NCBI GenBank assembly: GCA_027405735.1
Contig: JAPEHQ010000004.1
Span: 930,001 to 994,000 of the forward strand
Source: Mucor racemosus
Taxonomy: Eukaryota > Mucoromycota > Mucoromycetes > Mucorales > Mucoraceae
Reading direction: 5' to 3'
DNA length: 64,000 nucleotides
Part shown: piece by piece, positions 37,925 through 49,929 of the stretch
Numbering within the stretch: the stretch's first letter is position 1
Layout: each line of letters opens with the position of its first letter
The notes under the pieces: generated by a model
The model's input: only the letters and a program-made list of their open reading frames with translations
The model's database searches: none
What the model was told of the DNA's origin: nothing
Made by a program: the position numbers and the translations under genes

Positions 37925-39545
37925 GAGCTAGTCTGCTGTTTTTGTTTTAACGAAAAATATTGATTTTTCGTCCAGAAAATCAAAATAATAGTTCTTATCA
38001 CAGCTTGAAACCTATCATAACGGGGTTCCAAAATTTATTTTATTAAAAAAAACGACGAAAAATGATTCAAAAAACAAAATCATTTAAATGCTCCTGAACT
38101 GCCAAGTAAGTTGACCTAGAGTATTAAATAGCTTTTGTACAGTTTTGAATTTTGCATGCATCTAAACAAAAATCAGAAAAACATTCCACATTAAATTTTG
38201 CGTAAAATGCAATTGAAATTTTGGAGGTTTTTTGAAGATACACATCACTTTTTATAAGCATATTTAAAATAAAATTACTGGAAAGGATGCGCAAAAACAA
38301 TATCTATCGATCGAGCTATTGCAAAGTCTTCTAGCTGCATTTTGTGTAGAGAAAACAAGATTTTTGTCCAAATTTTTTCAGATTCAGAATTTGGGATGAG
38401 GGTATATAAGGGAAAAATGGACGTTAGAAATGGAGGTACCCTTTTGTACACATTTTTGAAAATATCTCCACGAAAAATTAATATTTTGAAAACATTAATT
38501 TGGATCTAAGAGAGTTCAACGAGCTTATTGACATGAATGTAAAAAAAATGTTGTTAGATCTAATCAATATCTTGAAATTTACCACAAAAATGTCAAAAAA
38601 TGAAAAAAAAACATAAAAGTGCTCAGAATTTTTTTATACTGAAATATGTTATAGAGCGCTTAAAAACAAGTACGTTTTATTATTAGAAAGCTCTAGTATA
38701 GCTTAATGTTTTGTAGAGATATGAAGTCTCAAAGTTTTCAATCCTTTAGCAGTGAAATACGCGTAAAAATCCGAAACAGTAGCGCTGAAAAATTAATACC
38801 AACCGTAAAAAGTAGGATATTTTAGGATACTTGTTTTTAAATTAAAGGTGAGCATCTCAGGTACATTGGCATATATTTTTTCTTGGTGTCATTTAGTAAA
38901 AAAAAAAGCAGAGCAGGGATGAAAAATGAGACATATTTTTCAAGAAAAAAGCAATGAATTTTACGCGTTTTTGAGTCTTTCGTGAGATATAGAATAAATT
39001 TAGGAATAGGTAAGATAATTCAACCAATTCATATCTATTTAGTAATGTATAGGGTATATCATCCTAAAAATGCTTAATATGAGGTTAGTTATAGAAAGAA
39101 GGCATACTCCGATTTTGAAGATTGAAACTATCAATTTTATTTTTTGAAAATTCAAATTTAATATTAAAATTCATTTTGACTTATCGAGCGTAGTTTATTC
39201 GTGTATTACAACAAGTCAAAATAGGTTGTGAAGGATAGGACGAACAAAATAAATTGTAATTTTTTTATTGATTAATTAATTATTAGTAAGAAAAATAATT
39301 ACATAAATATCATAGAGTGTGATGGTTTAGCTTCTACATGGAAAGAAAATCTAAAAATCATTCTTTATTATATATACTGTATTAACAGATATTGTTTTTC
39401 TGTGAAGATCGAACGGGATCTGATATTTTTAACATTGATGACTGTAACTTTTATAGATTATAAGAATTTTGTTATTGTATATATATATACGTTTTATCTG
39501 ACTACTACGTTTTTGTATATATACGTAGCGCTATTCTATATCTAT
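37925..39545 (+). repeat. Dispersed repeat R1, long copy d
   Basis: Co-linear with copy b (11365-12930) across its whole length, about 1.6 kb, including the distal AT-rich section ending in a TATATA run near 39480. The open core seen in copies c, e and f is broken here by loss of one T in a T-run near 38380. Confidence 0.8.
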
Positions 39546-40226
39546 TGATTATATGCTCGCTGGAAACTTTAATTATATTTTCTAATGAAATAACGTCAGC
39601 TTTGCATCATTGTACCTATCATAATTACATGATATAGTAGGGCAAAAATAACAGGGATTTCTTTATATTTCGATCAGGAATAAAGTTTTTTTTGTAAGCC
39701 AACTTGCTGCTGATACTCAGCAAATAGCAGTATTATATACCAAAGAAAAACAATGTGGTCATATTGCTCAATACTGCATAAATAGAGAAAAACAAAATAA
39801 TAGATAAGTACAAGTACGGCAATTAAAAAAAAGCAAACACAGAGGGGATGTTTGTCCTAGTTGTTAGACTTATGCGCTTTACAGTTAGTTGAAACGGAGA
39901 GTTTGTGGGTTCGAAAGTCGTGTGAACAGATTTTGTTTGAGGCTTCTGTTTGCCGGGCTAGAACCGCAGCTAATCACCCCCCTCACCTTTTTTTTTCGTT
40001 TTAACTTTCTACGCATAGCTTTCAAAAGACTAGCAATTGTTGTCTTCTTTTCTCTATATACTCCGGCATTCTTGATTCCACTTTTGGGGTTGATTTTCTG
40101 TATGAATATCTTATTTTGCAATGTGAATAACAAGATCTCGCTAGTTGTACAAAACAATAACACAACAACACTTTGCATGCAATATTTTAATATTATACGC
40201 TGTATTGTAGGCCTACCCTCTGTATA

Positions 40227-40540
40227 ATGTTGATGTATCATTCTTAAACCGGATCATGTCAAATCCGAAAAAGTAAACAACAATAACAGATTCGGAACCG
40301 GAAATTACCTAATTGAATATTAACTAAACCATGCTCCCAAAAGCATGGTATAGAAACATGGTACAAAAGCATGACACTTCAGTGCGATGTTCCAACATGA
40401 CACATTACTATTAAATAACATCTAAACTGCCTTATCACATTATTAATTCCTCAAATCAAATAGTATATAAATTTTATTAATTTCATTCCAATAAACGATA
40501 TCTCTTTGCTTCATTAAATTTTCTAATTTTATTTAACATA
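40227..40540. repeat. Possible solo LTR
   Basis: A TGTTGATG start and a TTTAACA end flank about 310 bp with a TATATAAATT motif and an AATAAACGATATCTC block. That block resembles the AATAAACGATATCTTG motif opening R1 copies c and e. TG...CA-type ends and promoter-like motifs fit a solo LTR. No target-site duplication was found, so this is tentative. Confidence 0.3.
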
Positions 40541-40739
40541 AACATATTCTGATAAATCACATGTATTATAATTTTGGTGTTCATCAAGTAGGAATTAAAT
40601 CAAACAACATTATTAATTGCAGCAAAATTGTATAATAGTACGTATTGCAGTAAAATTTAAAATAAAAAAAGATTTGAAAAAGATATAATAGTTTAAACCC
40701 TTCTTTTTCAAAATACGTGATATATCAGAAGTTTACCCA

Positions 40740-41070
40740 GATGTAGAAATCCAGGAACAACTATTAAAATCCAATATGACATGACATTTAGTAGTAACTT
40801 ATACTAAATGTCATACATAACCACTAGCATTAACAGCGACTATCAGGAACATTCAGGAACACTTGGCAACTATGAGACATAGGCAATCCTACATCTTATC
40901 TAAATGATACAATCGCAGATTCCCAATTCCACAAATTCCATTGTATATGATTTGTTCCCAAATCATATCAAGTCCCTCAATAGCAGCCAATTCATTAATA
41001 ATATTAATAATCATATAATTATCTAGAAAACATATAAATATGAAGCATCTATGAATTAATAAAATGTATC
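40740..41070 (+). repeat. LTR-like repeat with conserved hairpin, copy 2
   Basis: Patchily similar to about 695-1150. The hairpin here is GACATTTAGT (40783-40792) with ACTAAATGTC (40803-40812), followed further on by a CATATAAATA motif. No coding. Confidence 0.35.
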
Positions 41071-41104
41071 TTTTAGCAGAGTATTTTTATATTAGTATCT
41101 TTTG

Positions 41105-42040
41105 ATGTAACATATACCATACATTCGTTAAAAAATTGCAAAAGCGAGCCCGTAGAGCGATGCCATATTTGAGCATAGTGAAATCGAACGACTAAGTCTT
41201 CTCTTATACTATGGTATACTGTATGGTATTTAAGTTTTAAATAAAAAAGCGTTTCTTTTTTAACTTTTTTTTATATTTAACCACGTACGGTCTGAAAATT
41301 CAGTTTTTGTAGCGGACATTTTCGGGGCTCATTTAATCCTTACCGACACTCATGATTTTGATCAAAAAACAGAAAAATTAAATTTTGATACCAAAATCAA
41401 CGTTTAAATATACTACATTGTGAGAGAAAATTGTAGCCATAGTTAATACACATTTTATAAAAGCTTAATATCAAATGCTAAGTAATGAAACTTTGTACTT
41501 TTTGCCCAAAAACGGATTTTTGGTTAAAGGGTTTTCATGTAATATTTTGCAATGAAAATGTTTGTTATTATTTATTGAACAGATAGAGCGTTAAATTTTG
41601 TATATGTGTTATATTTTTTGTTTTTATAATTGGTAGTATAATTAGCTCTAGATTTGCAAAATCAGAAAAAAAAATTTAAAAATGTCAAAATTGATGATCT
41701 GGACAAGAATAATTTTCGAAATTAATATTCCGCTTATAAGCCTTGTAAGTCTTAAAAATAAGAGATTTTATAAACTTGAGAACTTTTTCAAGAATTTACA
41801 ATGCTGTATCCATTTGATTTGAGCTTATTACTGTAAATATTTATACATGTTCATATTGTGTGGTAGTTTATGCAATGATAATATAGTCTTGCTTTATAAT
41901 TATTGCGCTAGAGGTAATTTAAATTAAGCTTTATTCTTACGTTTCCAATATCATAAACATAAATATGGCAATCACTGAAACCTATTGCCGTCTTTTTTTC
42001 CTCTTTGTCCCGACAAGCCAATTTATTCAATGCTTTACTA
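41105..42040. repeat. Segmental duplication D, copy 1
   Basis: About 930 bp repeated in the same orientation at about 45150-46085 (offset close to 4042 bp). The central ~450 bp (about 41311-41745) is nearly identical. The outer parts are roughly 90% alike by eye. The left end holds ATACCATACA and, about 100 bp on, TGTATGGTAT, an inverted pair. The right end carries the dynein pseudo-exon. Confidence 0.85.
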
Positions 42041-42166
42041 GGACCAACTTAAGTACTTACAAATGGTGTCTTTGTATTTTTATTCAAATTCCATAAACTA
42101 AAATGTCTGGTTCCATTTGCAGTAGTATAAATGTCAATCCAAAAGCAGAAACATCCCATTGTCATT
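41941..42166 (-). pseudogene. Dynein intermediate chain WD40 fragment (pseudogene), copy 1
   Basis: Reading minus, 42150-42061 gives a frame with TTANGTRHFSLWNLNKNTKT, followed by PF and VST, then a TAA stop. The same frame continues VGPSKALNKL, CRDKEEKKTAIGFSD and HIYVYDIGN. This matches the C-terminal WD40 region of the cytoplasmic dynein intermediate chain, where a blade ending DLWNLN.DTE.P is followed by ALNK..W and a SDG..YVYD.G strand. The stop codon and a Gly-to-Cys change in SDG indicate decay. It ends at a GTAAGA donor-like site, so it looks like one or two exons of a former gene. The rest of the gene was not found. Confidence 0.75.
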
Positions 42167-42864
42167 GTTATAAGCTATGAAAAGCTTGATTTTAATAATA
42201 CAGCAATCAAATAAAAGACAATAATGATACTAATTGCATATGGTAAGTATTCAACATCTAGGTGAGTTTAATGAGGAATGCTTTTGAACCCTTTTGAAAA
42301 TCCTGAAGCAAACACAACATCTTGGTCCTGTAATTTCTATCCATCATCAAAATGTCGCAATTTCCACCACACAATGAATGCAACCTTTATCAATCTTGAC
42401 CTCGTTGTACATTAAGTATCAGTTTTTTACCAGTTATATTTTCTCTGATTCATTAATATTCGGTCATCTTGAACGATAATGTATTAAATTACAATTTAAG
42501 AGTATACTGTCGGTAGTTTTTTGTTATTACGTTATTACTTTAAAAAGTTGTTGTTGATCCTATTATTATTATTATTATTACCATTGATTATAATAGTCGA
42601 ACTGATTGATTCATACAGTATATTATATTACTATTTCGCATTGGTAGAGATTATACAATTGATATCTGCATGTAACAGTGGTGGATTGGAAAGCTGGTGT
42701 CTGTCTTTAGTTTAATGAATAATGCGTAATTTGGTTTTGCAGTATAATTCTAGGTGTTTCGACTCCTAAAAGCCGGATTTTTCAATGCAACTGCATCTGT
42801 TGAATATCACTTGAGTTCCTTCTGTGCGTTGTAGTAGCTCATGTTATACTAACTCCCATTGTTA

Positions 42865-43080
42865 TGTCAATACTCACCAGTAGGTCTCACATCCAAGGTC
42901 TCAGTCTATAATTAGTGTTATAGTAAATCAATGACCTGCATTAATTTACATCATATTCTTAGATAGTAAAACCCTAGTAGTAGTAGTTATAATTAATGTA
43001 TATAAATACATCCAAAGGATGTATTGTTAATAAAAGTTTAATATTCTGACAAGATTATTTATTATATAGACTCGTTTGAT
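42865..43080 (-). repeat. LTR-like/MITE-like repeat, copy 2 (inverted relative to 12939-13153)
   Basis: Reverse complement of the 12939-13153 element over about 215 bp. It starts here with TGTTATGTCAATACTCA and contains GGATGTATTGTTAATAAAAGT. The distal end has diverged. Confidence 0.5.
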
Positions 43081-43224
43081 ATTTTACCCATTTTGGCAAA
43101 CATTGCTTTACATTTGTCCATATTCAATTTTTGTATTATACAGCTTCATAATATTAATGTACTAAATATTAAACAATAACATATAATACTTCTTGGTGGC
43201 ATACAACATAGTATATAATTCATA

Positions 43225-43400
43225 TTTTTGCCAATGGTTACTCTTCCAAAAAAAAAGCCGAACAATCTCCGGTAGCGGCCATCTAATAATATTTCCAAGC
43301 TTTAAATTTCTAAAAAAAATCAACGGACAGCCCGGACGTGGTTGTTTGAATATTGCAAGCAGCTATAAGATGCAAATATCAAAATTTCATAAAAAAATTG
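43225..43400 (-). repeat. Dispersed ~165-bp repeat, copy 2
   Basis: Inverted copy of 425-590, including AGCGGCCATCTAATAATATTTCCAAGCT read on this strand and a GGACAGCCCGGAC block. It sits 145 bp from the LTR-like element. Confidence 0.6.
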
Positions 43401-43734
43401 ACGTTCGACTATTGCTATTAATTATTCAAAGGCTTATTTTAAGTAAAGCATAGATACTACCTAGAACATTATTAGCCTAATAACGGATTTAACTTGAAAA
43501 ATATAAGATGATACAACCGGATTCAAAAAAAGTCCATAAAATCACAAATTTAAAGGATTTGTATATAAAAGCACTACGATCGACCTGTGCTGCACAAGAT
43601 GATCTTGTTGTGCCCAGGTGGGATGCAAACTACTGTATAGTCTGATGAGTTGTTGCGCCCACTGAGTAATGGCTAAAAAGATAACAAGATGCACATAGGC
43701 ACAACAAAAGAAACTGCACACAAGCATAACGAAA

Positions 43735-43865
43735 AGCCTTTATGTGCAGAATTATAGATTCTGTCCATGTGCATGACGTTAATCCCATGTGTGCATAATA
43801 GTAGAATTACCCATACGCATATCATTATCCCTATTTTTGCATAATAAGAAATTTGACGATGAGCA
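43735..43865. repeat. Degenerate short tandem array
   Basis: Imperfect units of about 20-25 bp built around C-C-A-T-(G/A)-T/C-GCAT...TTA, seen at about 43767, 43788, 43811 and 43831 (for example CCATGTGCATGACGTTAATC and CCATACGCATATCATTATCC). Boundaries and unit length are uncertain. Confidence 0.3.
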
Positions 43866-45149
43866 TCATGATGTGCTGATTGTATGGGCACAAATTGGTT
43901 TGTACATGAGCATCATCGTGCCGTTCTCAAAATTCCATTGCATTTAATACTGGAATAATGAGGTTTTAAATTACATTTGCTTTTATTAATATAGATTATA
44001 GACAATAATACAATTCAATGCGTTGTTGATGTAGAGCAATACATGTAAGAGCCAATATATTTACGATTATTATCATTTGTAAATATGTTTATAGCTATAA
44101 CGTTTACAGCAGCAATGGTTTTTGCTTGAGAATAAAATGAAATAACACTTACGGCTTAAATTTATATGCAAGCCAAATCTAAGGTTATACAGTAAATGCT
44201 AATTTACCACTCATAAAATTTAAACAAATTTACCTTCTTTAAATTTATTATTTTCGTTTACGATGAGAAACATTTCTATTTACCATCAATAATTATTAGC
44301 AGATAATGTGAGATATTTCGCAAGCTTCAAACATCTCATAATTTTTTTTTCTTTAAAAAAATCAATCAAAAAAAGCATGACTAAGTTTTTTTGGAACTTA
44401 ATCATTAGGGATTGTAGATATATTTATTGCTTGATTATCAATTTACAAAATAATATTAATTTCTATTTTAATTTTAATTCTTATTATAATATTATAATTA
44501 CATGATCATGAATGTCTCTCGATTGTCAGCTGTAAAAAGATTTGTTTTCAAGTATACAGTAGCTACGATCAGAACTATGGTTATTAGGCAAGACATCAGA
44601 TTATTCTTTTTTTGTGTTTCTATAACATTTAAAATTTTATCACTTTTCTAGAACATTTCTTGAATCTGTAGCCAGGTCTACTAGCTTTTCATTGAGTAAA
44701 TATAAATATCATTGCCTTCGATTTGATCTGGTAATCAAGAGGTACACCCAACAATATAGTAGTAAATAATGATGTTTGATTTTAGAATGCGGTTAAATAA
44801 AATATCAGGCTCTAATATAACGAATGCTACCTATATTAAAGCATTATTAGTCCCTTTTGTTAGCATGCGTATTAAGTTAAAGAAAAGAATACCAGCTTGA
44901 TAGTCTGATATGCCTTACCAAACAGTGGATATATTCTTGGAATAATATAAAAACAAAAAGAAAGAAACAACACACATCGAAAAGGATTTTCAAGGCCTTA
45001 CATTATTTGACACAATTAAATCTCTGCTAAATTACACATCTCAGCCAATGTAAAAGCAGCATTACAGCGCATGAACTATAAATTAAACAAAATAAGCAAT
45101 ATCTGCTTGCTGTTATCATAGAAACATACATTTTTCTATTAAAAAAACC
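43866..45149. other. Gene desert, no gene seen
   Basis: AT-rich, with no recognisable coding or repeat relationship other than the flanking elements. Confidence 0.4.
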
Positions 45150-46085
45150 GTCTGTCATACCATACATTCGTTAAAAAATTGCAAAAGCGAGCCCGCAGAG
45201 CGATACCGTAATTGAGCATAGCAAAATCGAACGACTAAGTCTTCTCTTATACTATGGTATACTGTATGGTATCTAAGTTTTAAATAAAAATACGTTTTTT
45301 TTAAAACTTTTATTATATTTAACCATGTACGGTCTGAAAACTCAGACTTTGTAGCGGACATTTTCGGGGCTCATTTAATCCTTACCGACACTCATGATTT
45401 TGATCAAAAAACAGAAAAATTAAATTTTGATACCAAAATCAACGTTTAAATATACTACATTGTGAGAGAAAATTGTAGCCATAGTTAATACACATTTTAT
45501 AAAAGCTTAATATCAAATGCTAAGTAATGAAACTTTGTACTTTTTGCCCAAAAACGGATTTTTGGTTAAAGGGTTTTCATGTAATATTTTGCAATGAAAA
45601 TGTTTGTTATTATTTATTGAACAGATAGAGCGTTAAATTTTGTATATGTGTTATATTTTTTGTTTTTATAATTGGTAGTATAATTAGCTCTAGATTTGCA
45701 AAATCAGAAAAAAAAATTTAAAAATGTCAAAATTGATGATCTGGACAAGAATAATTTTTGAAATTAATATTCTGCTTATAAGCCTTGTAAGTCTTAGAAA
45801 TAAGAGATTTTATAATACTTGAAAACTTTTTCAAGAATTTACAATGCTGCACCTACTTGATTCAAGCTTATTGTTGTAAATCATTATACATGTTAATATT
45901 GTGTGGTAGTTTATGCAATGATAATATAGTCTTGCTTTATAATTATTGCGTTAGAGATAATTTAAATTCAGTTTTAATCTTACGTTTCCAATATCATAAA
46001 CATAAATATGGCCATCACTGAAACCTATTACCGTCTTTTTATCATCCTCTTTGTCCCAAGTCAATTTATTTAATACTTTACCAGA
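45150..46085. repeat. Segmental duplication D, copy 2
   Basis: Direct repeat of 41105-42040. The central part (about 45353-45790) is almost identical to copy 1, while the margins differ more. It ends in the better-preserved dynein fragment. Confidence 0.85.
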
Positions 46086-46090
46086 ACAAA
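45975..46090 (-). pseudogene. Dynein intermediate chain WD40 fragment (pseudogene), copy 2
   Basis: The minus-strand frame reads KVLNKLTWDKEDDKKTVIGF then SDGHIYVYDIGN, uninterrupted and closer to the expected protein than copy 1 (intact TWDKEDD and SDG). The upstream DLWNLN-type blade present in copy 1 is missing here: the similarity stops near 46085. A GTAAGA donor-like sequence follows the last codon in both copies. Confidence 0.75.
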
Positions 46091-47444
46091 CTTAGTTTTA
46101 TCTATAAAATTGATTTATTAGTAAAATCAATTATTAATAACTTGCTAATAAGTAATAATTATGGTGTACCTTTGATAGTTGGTAATGATATACAGTACAA
46201 GACAACATCTTGTTTTCCTCTTCTTAGCTGTTGGCCACTAAATAGAAATAAATGCTTTTTAGAAACTAGATAAATTAAAATGAGTTTATTCATTTATTCA
46301 AATCAAGTCAGTGATGCTATACATACTTTTATAATCACCAATTTTTCTGCAGGTAGTACGTTCAACTTTAGACCAAAAAAGCATTGATTATAACGAAGAT
46401 GATGGAAAAACATGACTAAGTCTTGGATGCTTTTTTTTTGAAAAAAATAACTTTATAACGCACTCTTAACATTAACAGTTAATAATTTTTTCCAAATAAA
46501 TAATAGAAAAAACATTTAATTGTATCTGCTGCTCGATTTCAGTTTATGAAAGATCTTGGTCTTTTTGTTTTAGTTTTAAACATAAAGAAAAGAGCTGAGG
46601 AAAGTGGGGAAGGAAAAAGAAAAATAATCCTAAATCAGTCGGTTTTGTGTGTTACAAACAGAAATTTACAAAGGCATAAATACTTTTGCCAAACAGGTTG
46701 TTGTCGTTGTTCCCATTTGGTCCCCGAAAGAATAACCTGGACAGAACTCTTTCAAACCCAAATTTCAAATTGATATATCTCGTCAATAAGGCAATTCTGT
46801 TGAATCAGAGTAACGCACATCTGCTTTAAATCATTCAAATTATCTTCGGTTATTAATTATATTCTGATTGATATACTTTAGTAAATTGATTAAAAAACTT
46901 TGATCTCATTGCTCTGCTCATCTGGGCTGCCTGATCTGCATGAAAGTTTTTTGAAATGTCTAGGATTTAGAATAAATATTGGAGCAAGAAAAAATGTATA
47001 ATTTAACAAAGGGACTTGTTAAATTAAATCACACACAAAAACTGAAGATCATCTTTATGTAATATCAATAATTTGTCCTATTTATATACAAATTCTATAT
47101 TACATTTATCCGTTAGATCAGCTTTGGATCAAGTATATCTTTCTGACATTCCATGTCAGATTAATCTATTTACTACATTAGTAACACAGCACATTTAAGT
47201 TGAGCTCATTTCATACAATTAAGTCCAACAAGTGGATATGTCTCACATATCCCGTTTCCTGAATCTTACTTTAGAACAATAAGAATAATCAAGAATGTTA
47301 CCACATATCAGCTAGCTGAATCCTTATCAAAAAGGATTACAAATCAAAAGGTTCATTATCTTACAAATAACTGGTGGATGCAACATTTCTATTCTACCCA
47401 TCTGTGCAAATCACTATGCCCACGGGAAGTATACTTCGGCCGTA
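46091..47444. other. Gene desert, no gene seen
   Basis: AT-rich. A perfect short palindrome with a 3-nt loop (CTGACAT at 47143-47149, ATGTCAG at 47153-47159) is the only notable structure. A 75-codon frame at 46546-46773 has no recognisable relatives and is treated as chance. Confidence 0.4.
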
Positions 47445-49045
47445 GTGTATCTAAATAAACAATATCTTGTTTCTATTATACAGTTAAAGAATTGGTTCAA
47501 TACTCATTTACTTTTAATTGTATTCTTTTTTTAAGTATCATTTATCAAATAATATGAAAATATAGAACACAACAGGTAGTTTTATTGGACAGAAATATAA
47601 TATTCGCTGATGGTTTTCTCCATTTACAGTTATTTGTGAAAGTAGAAATATAAAATTTTATGCAAGATATATTTAAATCCACCATCTTGTATAATTGAAG
47701 ATTAATTGGATCAATATTCACAAGAATGGAATTTTTTTCTTTGTTTTCTGCAGTCGTCAATATTAGTTTATTATTATGTAAAACTTAAAACTCATTATCT
47801 AGGGCTTAATTTCTGTATTCACAAGATAGTTCTAATTGATTGCTACGCTGCATTTTTTGTTTTAGCGAAAAACATTGGTTTTTGGTCGAGATAATCAAAA
47901 TAATAGGGACTTATCACAGCTTAAAACCTATCATAACGGGATCCCAAAATTTATTTTAAAAAATAGACGAAAAATGATTAAAAAAACAAAATCATTTAAA
48001 TGCTCCTGAACTGCCAAGTAAGTTGACCTAGCGTATTAAATAGTTTTTGTACAGTTTTAAATTCTGCATAGATTTAAATAAAAATCAAAAAAGCATTCCG
48101 CATTAAATTTTGCGTAAAATGCAATTGAATTTTTGGATGTTTTTTGAAGATACACATTACTTTTTATAAGCATATTTAAAATAAAACTAATTGAAATGAT
48201 GCGCAAAAACATTATCTATCGATCGAGCTATTGCAAAGTCTTCTAGCTGCATTTTGTGTAGAGAAAACAAGATTTTTGTCCAAATTTTTTTCAGATTCAG
48301 AATTTGGGATGAGGGTATATAAGGGAAAAATGGACGTTAGAAATGGAGGTACCCTTTTGTACACATTTTTGAGGATATCTCCACGAAAAATCAATATTTT
48401 AAAAAACTCTAAATTGGATCTAAGAGAGATCAACGAGCTTAATGACATGAATGCAAAAAAAATGTTGCTCAATTTAACCGATTTTTTGAAATCTACTATA
48501 GAAATGTCAAAAAAATGAAAAAAAAATAAAAGTGCTCAGAATTTTTTTATACCCAAATATGTTATAAAGAGCATCAAAACAAGTAAGTTTTATTATTAAA
48601 ACATTTTAGTATAGCTTAATGTTTTATAGAGATATGAAGCCTCAAAGTTTTCAATCCTTTAGCAGTGAAATACGCGTAAAAATCTGAAACACTAGCACTG
48701 AAAAATTAATATCAACTGTAAAAAGTAGGATATTTTTGGATACTTGTTTTTAGATTAAAGGTGAGCATCTCAGGTACATTGGCATATATTTTTTTCTTGG
48801 TGTTATTTAGTAAAAAAAAAAGCAGAGCAGGGATGAAAAATGAGACACATTTTTCAAGAAAAAAGCAATGAATTTTACGCGTTTTTGAGTCTTTCGTGAG
48901 ATATAGAATAAATTTAGGAATAGGTAAAATAATGCAACCAATTCATATCTATTTAGTAATGTATAGGGTATATCCTAAAAAATGTTTATTATGAGGTTAG
49001 CTATAGAAAGAGCTTATCGAGCGTAGTTTCTTCGTGTATTACAGC
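47445..49045 (+). repeat. Dispersed repeat R1, copy e (5' section plus core)
   Basis: The most complete copy of the 5' section plus core. It starts TCTAAATAAACAATATCTTG, and the core at 48212-48518 is open on both strands. The 3' part carries an internal deletion after GCTATAGAAAGAG relative to copies b and d. Confidence 0.8.
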
Positions 49046-49929
49046 AAGTCAAAATACAGCAAAAGAATTGTAGCCTTATTCTATTTATCCAAAACATTGT
49101 CATTCTTATAATATAGCTTTACCTCTTTTTACAACACCACCAATACCAATATATGCTTCATTCTAGTTAGTCTTTGTTTTTGTGTATGTTTGTCTATCTT
49201 CACTGACCCCATCCCAATAACAAGGTTATCAATTATGCCTGTCATTTTCTTCGATTTGTTTGGAGAAGAGTGATGACTTTTTTTTAGTACAATAAGCCTT
49301 TCAATATGTGAATAAAAATCAATTCTTGAAATGTTGAGGACTTGTTTATTATCATCGTTACTATTTTTCATATTGTATTGCTCTAAACATCAATGTAACT
49401 GCGAATCTATAGCTTTTCAGCCCGTTTTTCTTAAGGGCCAGGTCTGTGCATACGGAACCATAAATCATGAAGTCGCTACTTATTTGAGATGCTGTAGACC
49501 GACCCTCTGAACTTTTTTCTTCACCCTTTTATTAAAAAAAAACTCCCTTTGGCGTTGTTCTTGCTGTATATATGCGACACACGTTTCCTGAATTGTGCGA
49601 CGCTTTAATTTTTTTTTCTTGCGACATCATTTTGGCAAAAGGTGTACAAACTTGCCTTGCAATCCACGTTTAATTTCAATCGACATTCAGTATTTCCAGA
49701 GCGTTTTCATTTTTTGACCTTCACCGAACTGTGACACAGTGTTACCTATGATCTTTCCCTGTACAGAACAACAATTGGACCATTTAGATATTGAATACCC
49801 TCTTGATTTTGTGACGTTCTGTATGATTACACACCAAGGCATTCCTTGATTGAGAAATTGATACGGTGAATATAAAGCGACAGAGAGCCACACATTAGAA
49901 AAGCTGAATTCTTTTACTCTTTACTAATA
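49046..49929. promoter_or_regulatory. Upstream region of the Rsc7-PHD gene
   Basis: Spacer between R1 copy e and the chromatin gene. Short minus-strand frames (for example 49129-49371) have no recognisable relatives. An ATATATGCGACAC motif lies near 49566. No clear TATA box was seen next to the ATG. Confidence 0.35.

Noticed and set aside
39861..39930. tRNA-like stretch with TAGTTGAAACGG (A box) and GGGTTCGAAAGTC (B box)
   Set aside because: The two boxes are too close, the B box ends GT instead of CC, and no acceptor or anticodon stem could be folded. At most a tRNA-derived relic.
39889..40241. Two overlapping ~115-codon frames on opposite strands in the desert
   Set aside because: No family resemblance, no splice context and low-complexity stretches. 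Likely chance.
43735..43865. CRISPR-like array
   Set aside because: The short units are too degenerate, lack unique equal-length spacers, and the genome is eukaryotic.
49129..49371. 80-codon minus-strand frame beside R1 copy e
   Set aside because: No recognisable relatives, no promoter and no second exon. Kept as intergenic.
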